The notes under the pieces: generated by a model
The model's database searches: none
Seen by the model: only the letters and a program-made list of their open reading frames with translations
Told to the model about the DNA's origin: nothing
DNA from: Pseudanabaena sp.
Lineage (GTDB): Bacteria; Cyanobacteriota; Cyanobacteriia; Pseudanabaenales; Pseudanabaenaceae
DNA: 64,000 nt
NCBI GenBank assembly: GCA_003249035.1
Contig: QBMK01000002.1
Span: 347,457-411,456 of the forward strand
Reading direction: 5' to 3'
Translations under genes and position numbers: made by a program
Shown: piece after piece, positions 54,777 through 63,648 of the stretch
Position numbering within the stretch: position 1 is the first letter of the stretch
Layout of the letters: every line of letters starts with the position of its first letter

Positions 54777-55061
54777 TTAATATTTGAATTTTAGTTCAAG
54801 AGCTGCACAAAAGCTGTTGAGGCTATTTAACAAGGCATTGTAGTAAGCATAAGCGTCATCACGTTCGTTCTGAAGGTGGGCATACAATGCTAGTTCTGGT
54901 TCTGATACTAGGGTCACTTTTGGAATGTCTAAGCCTGCTGCGTTTAAGCGTATGGATGCGATCGCGATTAATAGTGACCCGATGGTATTATTTTTGCCTT
55001 GGTAAAGATCTTCCAGTCCAAGTATGATTAAGTCCGATCCTGGTAATTCGTTTAGTTCCAT
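54777..55061 (-). CDS. Hypothetical partner of the nucleotidyltransferase
   Basis: The protein has 94 residues: LPGSDLIILGLEDLYQGKNN then a long helical stretch ending SFCAALELKFKY. Its start codon overlaps the stop of the nucleotidyltransferase gene (TAATG), a hallmark of translational coupling, as in toxin-antitoxin pairs. No HEPN motif is visible. It could be the cognate protein of the nucleotidyltransferase. Confidence 0.6.
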   Translation of the reverse strand: MELNELPGSDLIILGLEDLYQGKNNTIGSLLIAIASIRLNAAGLDIPKVTLVSEPELALYAHLQNERDDAYAYYNALLNSLNSFCAALELKFKY

Positions 55062-55609
55062 TATTTTTCTCTCTCTGATGTACTTTCACAATGTTCAATG
55101 AATTTTTTAACCCTATTTCTCAGGATTTCAGGATTAAGAGAAGGAAATCGGATCAATTCAGGTGCGATCGCTTCAAAGCAATCTCGTAATTTTTCTAAAG
55201 AAAATAACTTCTGTTCATACATGGCTTTAACATCGTCAATGTCGCGGTTATATCCTCTAGATATTTTAGCAAGGGCTTGGGCTGTGAAGTCATAATGATA
55301 AAATGAGATTTCACCGTATTTTCCAATAAAGATGCTTCTGTCACGCCATTCTGGAAGTGGCGGCAAGAAGTCCTGTGGGGAAGCTAGCTCAATATTGATG
55401 TCCAGTTCTTGTTTGAGTTTAGCGATCGCTTGAAAAATCCCTAGTGGTTCAGGATCTAGACGAATATCGATATCTACTGTAGAACTACGCCAACCAATGA
55501 GTAAAGCGCTAGCGCCACCCGTAAAGTAGATAGAGCCAGAACCACGGGCTTCTCTACCTAAGGCTTTCATGAGTTGTTCGATTTTCTGAGGATCGACATT
55601 TGAGCGCAT
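55061..55609 (-). CDS. DUF6036-like nucleotidyltransferase domain protein
   Basis: The protein has 182 residues. The nucleotidyltransferase core has GSIYFTGGASALLIGWRSST and STVDIDIRLD, the GG...D.D pattern of AbiEii/DUF6036-type enzymes, and a C-terminal helical part (RIDDVKAMYEQKLFS-like region). Such enzymes add nucleotides to tRNAs or proteins in toxin-antitoxin and abortive infection systems. The coupled downstream gene may be its partner. It starts close to the tandem repeat array. Confidence 0.75.
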   Translation of the reverse strand: MRSNVDPQKIEQLMKALGREARGSGSIYFTGGASALLIGWRSSTVDIDIRLDPEPLGIFQAIAKLKQELDINIELASPQDFLPPLPEWRDRSIFIGKYGEISFYHYDFTAQALAKISRGYNRDIDDVKAMYEQKLFSLEKLRDCFEAIAPELIRFPSLNPEILRNRVKKFIEHCESTSEREK

Positions 55610-55648
55610 AATTTGACATCAGTTCAAGTGAGCTTCTCTAATTTAGCA

Positions 55649-55945
55649 GATCGCCTATCAATTCCTCAACATTGCGATCGCCAATAACTTCTCGAAACCC
55701 AACAACCAAGTAGATTCGTTATACCCCGATCGCCTATCAATTTCCTAACATTGCGATCGCCAATAATTCCTCGAATCTCAATAACCAAGTAGATTTGTCA
55801 TACCCCGATCGCCTATCAATTCCTTACTCTAAGCGATCACCAACAACTTCTCGAAACTCAACAACGAGATAGATTTGTTATGCACTGATCGCGTATCAAT
55901 TACTTAACTTTGCGATCGCCAATAACTTCTCCGAACTAAATAACA
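55649..55945. repeat. Tandem array of four ~79-bp units
   Basis: Units start at 55649, 55728, 55807 and 55887, i.e. periods of 79, 79 and 80 bp. Each has a HIP1-like core (GATCGCCTATCAATT, then GCGATCGCCAA) and a hairpin-prone part with CTTCTCGAAAC, which in the third unit pairs with CGAGA. Single copies of the core lie at 53910 and 54730. The copies are diverged, so the array is old. It is not CRISPR: no conserved repeat with variable spacers. Confidence 0.8.
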
Positions 55946-56012
55946 AAGAGAATCATTTTTAAATACTTAGTTTTGGCAAGAAATAGATCACTTTAACGGG
56001 GGTATTGCTTCG

Positions 56013-56093
56013 ATATAACGACTAAGATAAGAGGTAGCAGACAACTTTTACAACTACCATCTCTCAACTGTCCGCTTCATCGACTTGTTATAC
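56013..56093. repeat. attC-like imperfect palindrome (81 bp)
   Basis: Ends ATATAAC (56013-56019) and GTTATAC (56087-56093) match RYYYAAC/GTTRRRY-type boxes only loosely. On the minus strand it reads TATAACAAGTCGATGAAGCG onward with GGACA, and the far arm has TGTC-TGCTACCTC with AGTCGTTA. The inner stem AGAGGTAG/CTACC pairs as well. Layout (two simple boxes, a GAAGCGGAC-like arm, imperfect stem) is that of integron attC sites. It lies 17 bases past the end of the ATPase gene. Confidence 0.55.
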
Positions 56094-56110
56094 CGTGATA
56101 TTTACAATTA

Positions 56111-59046
56111 CTACAAGCCGTGGAAGTCTCTCAAGATTTTCTTGATAATTACCTCTAGATCAGGCTTTACAATATCGTTTGCAATGAGGTTTTTAGCAGC
56201 ATCTTTGAAGTTTTGGGCAACAATAAAGCCATCTCCACCACCAGCCTTCTCAGCACGTTTCTCCAACAAACCCTCTAAAGTTAAAAATCTTAGATAATCT
56301 TCTAAAGGAATATGCCCTTTAATTGAAGCCATTCTATAGATACTTTCTGATTTCCATGAGAAACTGCCAGAGCGATAACCAACCTTCAAAATTCTGTAAA
56401 GGTTAGTGCGAACTTGCTTAGAAAGATTTCCAGCAGAGCTTAAGCTGTCGTCAAAAGCCTTTCTTAACTCTTCATTAAGATTACATGTAGAATCAAAAAG
56501 CATAGAATTAAGAGTGGCACTGAATTGTGGATCTATTCCCTTAAAAGTTGAATAATAAAATACAGGAACATCAGAGGGAAACTCACATTTCTCAAAATCA
56601 TGATATTCCTCAAACCATCCCTCATACACTTGAATTGTATGGAAATTTAACGGGAAAAATTGTCCAAATACACACAAGTGACTTAACTTATTAGATCCAA
56701 ATAATCTAATAAGATCATTTGAGTAATCACTTTTGCTCTTTCTATTGTTGTCTGAAAGAACAAGGTATAACAGCCCCCAAAAATAGATTTTCGGGTACAA
56801 ACTAGCTTCTTATTGGGAGCATTAAAATCCTTTATAAGCTTCTGTAGAATATGTCCACCATGCTCAATGTAATTTATTTGAGCGATGCTTTTCATATTAA
56901 TTAATTCTTCCAATAATAATGAGGAGCCATCATAAATCTCAGCCAATAACCTCTTCAAATCTTCGCTAAGAGATTCTTTTATAAAGTTCGACAGAACAAA
57001 TCTAACTTTTGTCCACAGTTCTACAAAGTCGTACTTAATCTTAAACGCATTTCGACTTCTATCGAAGGAAAGAAGTGGACTTATATAAAACTGTGAGTAT
57101 CTATCTGAGTCAAGGTTGGAAGTAGGCTCTATCGACGGAAAAAATATTTGAATATACTCATTTAAATCTTTTTTTGAAATTTCACCTTGATTTCTAACAG
57201 AAATTTCAACTATTAATTCAAAGTAGTCATCACAAGTAATTTCTAGAGATTGCTTTCCAATCTCTCTTTGTAGAAGCTTGTAGATTAAGTTGTCTAGTGT
57301 TGAATTGGAATAGTAATAGTTACTTTCTAATATTTCAGGAAGAGCAATCTTGTCATACTCCTCTCGGTCTACTAAATCACATATCAGAGAAATATAAATT
57401 GGAGTATGGCGAGATTCGTCGGTAATATCAAAATTTAACAAATATTTTTTAGCATCTTTAACTCTTTGCTTAGAAAGCCTCTTGGTTAGATACTCACTAA
57501 CCAACTCATCACTAAATCCTAAAAGAGCAAATACGGTTACAGAGTCTTTCTGTATATATTTATCAAGGTAATAGTCTCTCGAAGTTATTATTATGGAGCA
57601 ACTTTTATATGCTTCATTCAACGAGATTGCAGACTGAATAAATGAATCCAAATCAAACTTTTCTTTTAGTATAGATTCTATTTCATCTAAACCATCAACA
57701 ATTAAAACTAGATTCCCGCAGCTAATATTGATCTCAAAGTTGTTGTACTCCAATGCTTCACTAGCATCTATTTCATTAACCTTCACAAACAACCGATACA
57801 AATCAGTTAGACTCTAAATCGTAAAATCAGCATTTGCATTGCGTAAATCAGTTGAAGAAATAAGTAAAGCTCTCTTTTTATCAAGTCCATTAACTAACCT
57901 TACTACTTGCTCGCAAAAAGTGGTTTTGCCTACTCCTGCACGCCCTACAATTATGTTGACTGGTCTTTGCTTTTCGGGAGAACTAATAAGCTGCTTAACA
58001 TGCTGAAGACTAGGTTGTAAACCTATTTGCTGATCATCCTCAAGTTGAAAGAGTTCCTGATCGACAAAATACTGCTCACTATCTAAGTTTAAATCAAGTA
58101 ATCTGGCATATCCCGACAAACAGTATTTCCAAATAAAATCATCAATATAGAAATATTCTGTTATCTTGGACAAGTTTTTGTCAGCTATCTCCTCAAACTT
58201 GTCTTGTAAGTTAGCTATTCTATTGATTTCCCTCCCATTATCAGGATTTACGACTCTTGGAGAGCATATTGTTAGACTTGCTAGATTGAGTGTCAAGCCA
58301 TCAATAAATTGCTGAAGAGTCACACTCATTGAAATATTCTTTTTAACAAAAACATAGCCTATTAAAAGACTACTACTAACCTCAACTGTCACAAATTCAT
58401 AGCTAATTCTTTTTTGAGTATCGTCAACTTTTTCTTGTAAAACAACTTTTTGCTTTGGATAATAAATTTTTACAATATCTAAACCTCTAACATCTTCATA
58501 GGATCTTGTCTCTTTATTTGTATCAACATAGCTAGATTCTATCTCACTAATGTACGGAAGTATCCGTTGAGGAACAGGCTCTTTTATATATTCTCTATAG
58601 AACCAAGAAATAAGTCTTACTAAAACAACTTTTGTGATTTTTACATCTTCTAAATTACTCGAATCATTCGGGCTGTCAGTATCATGAGAAGCAGGATTTC
58701 CATGGCTTCTAATTATTCCTAAATAGTATTTTATTTTATTCCTTAAAGACTTATTTTTAACGACAACATAGTCCTCATCTTGTTCATGAGTTACAACTTC
58801 TATTAGCCCAAAAAGTTCAAGTTTGTTTCGATATCTTGGGTTTATAAGAGTACCGTTTGCTTTTTCTTGCCCCTCTATAATCTTGCTTCCTTTTACTTCA
58901 TCGTAGTGATGCAATATAACTGCTTTGCATAAAGCTTCACCCGCTTTTCTTGAGTTGTTCAGGATATCTTCTACAACCGTGTCTTCAAACGCTTGCAGAA
59001 CCCATTTGTTTAATTCCTTGATTTTTTCCGATTTTTGAATAGTCAT
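56111..59046 (-). pseudogene. DUF4145-NACHT STAND ATPase (candidate defence gene), broken by amber and frameshift
   Basis: Three fragments belong to one gene of about 978 codons. 57814-59046 has an N-terminal DUF4145-like domain (about 1-155, with IRSHGNPASHD) and Walker A GRAGVGKTTFCEQVV. 56683-57801 has Walker B VLIVDGLDE and SCSIIITSRD in the same frame, separated by TAG (57814-57816). 56111-56800 continues in another frame; the break lies near 56770-56805 where LYLVLSD follows YFWGL. NACHT STAND ATPases sense invaders and trigger defence by effector domains. The frame breaks suggest inactivation, or one nonsense codon plus one indel in the assembly. No HIP1 site is seen in it. Confidence 0.78.
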
Positions 59047-59317
59047 GTGCCTGTATTTCTATAGCAAAAGCCTGCTTCTAATCCAGTTCTGGGTGTAAAT
59101 AATCTTCTAGTATGCCTCAATCAGAGGCTAATCTGTATAAATCAGTACAAATACTCATATATATGACAAGCCTAGCATAAATTGTCATATATAGTAACCA
59201 ATGAGCGTAATAACAAGATTTTTGCAGATTAGTGTACCTAAATATACTTTTATTTAGCAAAATGAAAACTCGTAGATTGCTTTTAGCGAATCTTGCCAAC
59301 TCATACAAAGATCGATC

Positions 59318-59908
59318 TTATTTAGCAGCTTTTGGATAGAGCCACTTAGCAAAGAGCTTGGTAACTCTTGGCATGATAATGTAAGTCATCGCAAATACCA
59401 TCAGCCCTGAAACCAGCAAAGTCGCTAGAGGCGGTGGCAAAAAAGAGAGGTTCGGGATTACCAATCTATTCATGAAATTTATTAGGATAAAGATAATTCC
59501 CCAAGTGAGAAGGAACATCTTATAGCGCGGCGGCGGTAAGATCGCCTTGTTGGTGGATAGAGTAAACCAAGTTTCCAATCCAGTGAGAACCTGAAGTTTG
59601 CTTTCATCTACAAGCAATCGATTGAGCTTGGCAAGATAACCTTTGCGAATTTCCGAACTTTCCCACAACCGATAATTACTAAGGCGATCGAATTTGAATA
59701 CAATCCGATACTGAAGATTCGATGTGTCATCTGGGCGAAAGACATTCACTCCCAGATGACCGTCAAACATTTCGGCAGCAGAAATCATTTCTGTTAAGAT
59801 TCCCTCAAATTCCTGCTCACAAGAAGGCTTAACATTGAGAGCAACATCAACGGTTACGGGAGTATCATCTGATTCCATGCGATCGCTTTGATTCATTTGT
59901 TTCATCAT
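59318..59908 (-). CDS. Antibiotic biosynthesis monooxygenase-domain protein, membrane-anchored
   Basis: The protein has 196 residues. An ABM domain (about 15-105, VNVFRPDDTSNLQYRIVFKF, YRLWESSEIR) is followed by two membrane helices (about 125-150 and 155-180). The domain binds small aromatic compounds or acts as a cofactor-free oxygenase; the anchor suggests membrane location. Alone between the ATPase remnant region and an SMP-30-like gene. Confidence 0.75.
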   Translation of the reverse strand: MMKQMNQSDRMESDDTPVTVDVALNVKPSCEQEFEGILTEMISAAEMFDGHLGVNVFRPDDTSNLQYRIVFKFDRLSNYRLWESSEIRKGYLAKLNRLLVDESKLQVLTGLETWFTLSTNKAILPPPRYKMFLLTWGIIFILINFMNRLVIPNLSFLPPPLATLLVSGLMVFAMTYIIMPRVTKLFAKWLYPKAAK

Positions 59909-59924
59909 TAGTGATTAGCAAGAT

Positions 59925-60812
59925 TTAAACCAATGGCAGTCCCGCAATACCAACCTCAAGCCTTACCACCTTTCCCGATTCAACCCCAGTAGCAGGAGGA
60001 AAAGACATGCCGCCGTTGGTGGTGACATAGATGCTAGTGCGATCGCCTTCAGATGTGCCGAAAGCTAAAGCCGTGCTACCTGCCATGCCCTGCTCTAGTT
60101 GAGCAATGGTAGTGACAGTACCATCTTGAGCGATTTTCACTACACTATTAAAAACATGAGTAGTACCGTAGAGATTCCCTTCGATATCAAAGGCAAAGTC
60201 ATCAATATTAACTCCAGTGAGAAAGATCTCTGGTTCTCCTGCCAAGCCATCAGCGAGAATGGGAATCTTCACAATCTGCTTCTTTTGAGTATTGGAAGCA
60301 TAGAGAAAATCATTGTAAATTTTTAAACCATTCACCGCAGGAGTAACTTCTTCGGGAGAAGTACGCGCAAGATCGGCATGTTCTAGCCAAATGCTAACGG
60401 TTTTCGTTGGCACGTTCAATTTCCAGATTGCGCCGCGATAGGAATCAGCAATTAAGTAGCGATCGCCATCTAATCGAGTCAATCCATTCAAAAATATTGC
60501 TTCAGTCAATTCCGTCAAAAGTTCAACCGTTCCATCGCTAGCAATGAGCCATATTACAGAAGTATCCTTCTCGTTCCAACCTGACAGAAGCAGTTCTCCA
60601 TTTGGTGTCAATGCCAATCCAGTTGCTTTGCCTGCGATCGCTGCATGGGTTGCGACAACTCCATCCGCACCGATGCGAAAGACCTTTCCTTCGTAATGAC
60701 TTGTGATGAATAAAGTATTATCCGCATCGACAACAATGCTCTCTAGAAATGTATTGACAGGAAATTCGGCGATCGCTTGGGCGGGTACTAAGTCAGTTAA
60801 CGTTTCGATCAT
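59925..60812 (-). CDS. SMP-30/gluconolactonase-like beta-propeller protein
   Basis: The protein has 295 residues in several repeated strands (TLFITSHYEGKVFRIGADG, ATGLALTPNGELLLSGW, YLIADSYRGAIWKL, YGTTHVFNSVVKI), the six-bladed propeller of SMP-30/lactonase-like proteins. It is 17 bases upstream of the ABM-domain gene and 18 bases downstream of the SDR gene, so likely in one transcript. The substrate may be a sugar lactone; not proven. Confidence 0.72.
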   Translation of the reverse strand: MIETLTDLVPAQAIAEFPVNTFLESIVVDADNTLFITSHYEGKVFRIGADGVVATHAAIAGKATGLALTPNGELLLSGWNEKDTSVIWLIASDGTVELLTELTEAIFLNGLTRLDGDRYLIADSYRGAIWKLNVPTKTVSIWLEHADLARTSPEEVTPAVNGLKIYNDFLYASNTQKKQIVKIPILADGLAGEPEIFLTGVNIDDFAFDIEGNLYGTTHVFNSVVKIAQDGTVTTIAQLEQGMAGSTALAFGTSEGDRTSIYVTTNGGMSFPPATGVESGKVVRLEVGIAGLPLV

Positions 60813-60829
60813 GATTTTTTAGCTGCGGT

Positions 60830-61690
60830 TTAAGTGGTCTCAAAGTCAGTATTAATGCCCAGATTTTCCCAATCATCTAACTCTTGGGACAGGGAGGCAA
60901 TCTTTTTGCGAAACTTACTGTAGGCATATTTGCCCAAGGCAAGGCGCAGGGGAGGATTTGCCGATCGCACCATTTGCACGATCGCCTTAGCCGCTTTTTC
61001 GGGATCGCCTGGTTGCTTGCCTTCAATGCTATTTAAGAAATTCAGGAATTTACCAACAGTCGGTTCGTATTCTGGCATGGGTTCGGCAACCCGATCGAGC
61101 GATCGCCCGATAAAATCTGTGCGGAAGGGACCTGGTTCGACAATCGTTACCTTGATTCCAAAGGGAGCAACTTCTCCATGCAATGCTTCCGATATGCCTT
61201 CTAAGGCAAACTTCGCGCCGCCGTAAATGGAGAATCCTAACTCGTTAGTAAAACCCGCGATCGCCGACATATTCACGATATGACCGCCGCCCTGCTGTCG
61301 CATGATAGGCAAAATCGCACGAATCGTATTAATCGCACCAAATAAATTCGTTTCAAAATTCCGCCGAATTTGGTCTTCGCTCACTTCCTCTAATGCTCCA
61401 ATCAATCCGTACCCAGCATTATTGACGAGTACATCAACGCGACCAAAGGAAGCCAAGGCTTGTTCAAATGCCATTTCAATCTGCGATCGCTGCGTCACAT
61501 CTAGGGCGATCGCCTTAACAGATTCGGGATAACGCTCGACTAAATCTGCTAATTGTTCGGGTTTGCGAGCCGTAGCAATCAAGCGATCGCCACTTTCCAA
61601 AACTGCCTCAGCAAGCGATCGACCGAATCCAGTGGAACTACCCGTAATTAGCCAAACTTTTGTATCTTGCTCGCTCATACTTAGTACCAT
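60830..61690 (-). CDS. Short-chain dehydrogenase/reductase
   Basis: The protein has 286 residues; the start may be MSEQ at 61678. The nucleotide-binding GSSTGFGRSLAE, NNAGYG and the catalytic YGGAK (Tyr, Lys) with upstream Ser (NMSAIAG) are present: an active classical SDR. The substrate is unknown. Its start overlaps the end of the next gene by 10 bases (61681-61690). Confidence 0.85.
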   Translation of the reverse strand: MVLSMSEQDTKVWLITGSSTGFGRSLAEAVLESGDRLIATARKPEQLADLVERYPESVKAIALDVTQRSQIEMAFEQALASFGRVDVLVNNAGYGLIGALEEVSEDQIRRNFETNLFGAINTIRAILPIMRQQGGGHIVNMSAIAGFTNELGFSIYGGAKFALEGISEALHGEVAPFGIKVTIVEPGPFRTDFIGRSLDRVAEPMPEYEPTVGKFLNFLNSIEGKQPGDPEKAAKAIVQMVRSANPPLRLALGKYAYSKFRKKIASLSQELDDWENLGINTDFETT

Positions 61691-62301
61691 ATACCGACAA
61701 TTTTTTGAAAGTCTTCTTTGTCAATCTCCTGCACGATCGCCGTAGCGACATCATCTGGATAGATTATTTTAAAGCCGCCAGTAAATTGAGAACCCGTCCG
61801 AAAAGAACCTTTTTCGACTCCATCTTTGATATAGGGACAACCAACCAATGTCCAATTAATCTTGGATTGAGCGACTCGATCGTAAGCATTTTGATGATCG
61901 GCGATCGCGTTTTTTACTGGTGTCAACTTTAAAATCTGAATGGTAATTTCTCCGAATAGGGTTTTATCCATTTGAGCAATACCAGTAATCGCAAGATAGC
62001 GCTTGTTGGGCTTGGAGGATAACAATTCAAGGATTAATTTAGTGGCATCGCTAAAAATTGTTGATGGCTTCAAGGGATCGGCTCCAATCACATTGATGAC
62101 AAGATCGAAATCAATGCGCGCTAACTTCTCCAAGGCATCAGCATCATAAATATCGCCCTCTTGAACAGATAAATTTTCGCTTTGAACGGTCAATTTATTT
62201 CGGTTCCGAATGAAAGCCACCACCTCATGTCCTTTTTTCAGCGCCTTCGCAACTATCGATCGCCCAACTCTTCCAGTGGCTCCAAAAATCAAAATTTTCA
62301 T
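61681..62301 (-). CDS. NAD(P)-binding SDR-a type oxidoreductase
   Basis: The protein has 206 residues. ILIFGATGRVGRSIV is the NAD(P)-binding start of the atypical NmrA/YwnB-like SDR family, with YLAITGIAQ and GCPYIKDG near the end and no complete Tyr-Lys catalytic pair. It may be a regulator or reductase. Its 3' end overlaps the SDR gene at 60830 onwards. Confidence 0.78.
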   Translation of the reverse strand: MKILIFGATGRVGRSIVAKALKKGHEVVAFIRNRNKLTVQSENLSVQEGDIYDADALEKLARIDFDLVINVIGADPLKPSTIFSDATKLILELLSSKPNKRYLAITGIAQMDKTLFGEITIQILKLTPVKNAIADHQNAYDRVAQSKINWTLVGCPYIKDGVEKGSFRTGSQFTGGFKIIYPDDVATAIVQEIDKEDFQKIVGIWY

Positions 62302-62373
62302 GACTTAGATAGTTTTGGATTAGATTTTGGCTAAATGCTAAATGCAGAATACGCCTAAATGGTATAGGAGACA

Positions 62374-62475
62374 AGCAAATATTTTAAGCTGAAGTAAATT
62401 CGCAAGTTCATCAGGAGCAGCCGCAAACGGTGAATGTCCAGTCTCGATTTCTAATGCGCGATCGCAGAGTCGGGA
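62374..62475 (-). pseudogene. Remnant of an alpha/beta hydrolase C-terminus
   Basis: A minus-strand stretch encodes EIETGHSPFAAAPDELANLL, the typical last catalytic His motif (GHSPF...P.ELA) of alpha/beta hydrolases, without the rest of the fold. Upstream codons read as frame noise. A decayed gene is the simplest reading. Confidence 0.45.
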
Positions 62476-62507
62476 AAAGCAAATGCTAAATAACATCAAT
62501 TTGACTT

Positions 62508-62667
62508 TGGTTTGTAGGATCTTCAAGAGTTTCAATTACAAACATCTCTTCAAATTCTCGTTCCCATTCTTGAATCTCTTGGATTTCTTCAGCAGTAAGA
62601 AATTTTACTCGGAGATCGTTTAGATTAGGCGCACCCGTCTTCTGAAAAAGAATAGCACCGATTAGAA
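62508..62667 (-). pseudogene. Short unidentified remnant frame
   Basis: On the minus strand a Glu-rich stretch (FLTAEEIQEIQEWEREFEE) is open for about 50 codons without a start codon near its upstream stop. It resembles a fragment of a longer protein. No family is recognised; 62668-62811 shows nothing else. Confidence 0.25.
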
Positions 62668-62811
62668 TTCATAACGCAATTGAGGTTTAATTTCGTTGAC
62701 AAAGATAACTTATAAAAGATTTTTCGGCAATCGATCCGATATTTTAGGATAATAGCATCGCTGTTAATGTTTTACCCTGCTATCTTTAGAAGCTGAGAAA
62801 ATTTAGTCCAT

Positions 62812-63561
62812 CTACCAAGGTAAAGCGATCGCACCGCCAAACTTCCGCATTTCGGCAAAGAAACCACCTTGAGCGCCGCCCTCTGGCAAAGTTGCCAAAT
62901 ACGCCGCAGTTTCCGCTCCTTCATCGGCGGTAAATGGTGCATCAGAACCGCCCATATCCGTTTTCATCCAACCAGGAGAATAGGCATTGATCAAAATGTT
63001 ACTGCCCTGTAGTTCCTTCGCAAAGAGTGCCGTCAATCCATTTAAGCCAACTTTGGATAAACGATAGGAAGGAGCCAAGGGATAATAGTCGCTGCCCATC
63101 GAATTGAGAGAAGCCATTTCTGTAGATACATTCACGATCCGCCCATAATTATTGGCTCTCATCAATGGAATCAATGCTTGGGTGATTCGGGCTACCGCTA
63201 ATACATTAGTGTTGAAAGTCGCCAGCATCGTTTCTATGTCTACCGTGAGCAGACTTGCTTCTTCCTGCTGCATCGTGGGATTGACACCTGCATTATTAAC
63301 GAGAATATCGACTCTGCCATAGGTTTGCTGCAACCAAGTTGTAAACTCCTTTACGCTGTCATCGCTAGTGACATCGAGAGGATGTACATATACTTGAACT
63401 CCTTCATCAGCTAGTCGTTTTTGCGCGGCAATGCTGTCTTGAGGATTGCGGCTGGTGATTACCACCTGAATATCTTCTTTCTGGGCTAAATTACGGGCGA
63501 TCGCATAGCCCAATCCCTTATGGCTTCCAGTAATTACGGCAACTTTCTTAGTCATAGCCAT
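62812..63561 (-). CDS. Short-chain dehydrogenase/reductase
   Basis: The protein has 249 residues. VAVITGSHKGLGYAIARNL, NNAGVNP, VNVSTEMAS and the catalytic Tyr-x3-Lys in APSYRLSKVGLNGL are complete. The pattern is close to NADP-dependent carbonyl-reductase-like SDRs. It faces the divergent LysR gene, which probably regulates it. The substrate is unknown. Confidence 0.88.
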   Translation of the reverse strand: MAMTKKVAVITGSHKGLGYAIARNLAQKEDIQVVITSRNPQDSIAAQKRLADEGVQVYVHPLDVTSDDSVKEFTTWLQQTYGRVDILVNNAGVNPTMQQEEASLLTVDIETMLATFNTNVLAVARITQALIPLMRANNYGRIVNVSTEMASLNSMGSDYYPLAPSYRLSKVGLNGLTALFAKELQGSNILINAYSPGWMKTDMGGSDAPFTADEGAETAAYLATLPEGGAQGGFFAEMRKFGGAIALPW

Positions 63562-63648
63562 CGAAATCCTCTAGTTAAATCTGCTAGGAAATTACCTTAG
63601 CAACCTCTAAACTATTAAACAAGACAATATTTTAGATAGATACTATTA

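Noticed and set aside
55649-55945. CRISPR array suspected from regular repeats
   Set aside because: The whole 79-bp unit is repeated and varies by point changes; there are no short constant repeats with unique spacers and no cas gene nearby.
56683-57801. Programmed readthrough or frameshifting to make a full NACHT protein
   Set aside because: No known recoding signal was recognised around the amber codon or near 56770-56805; mutation is simpler, although it cannot be excluded.
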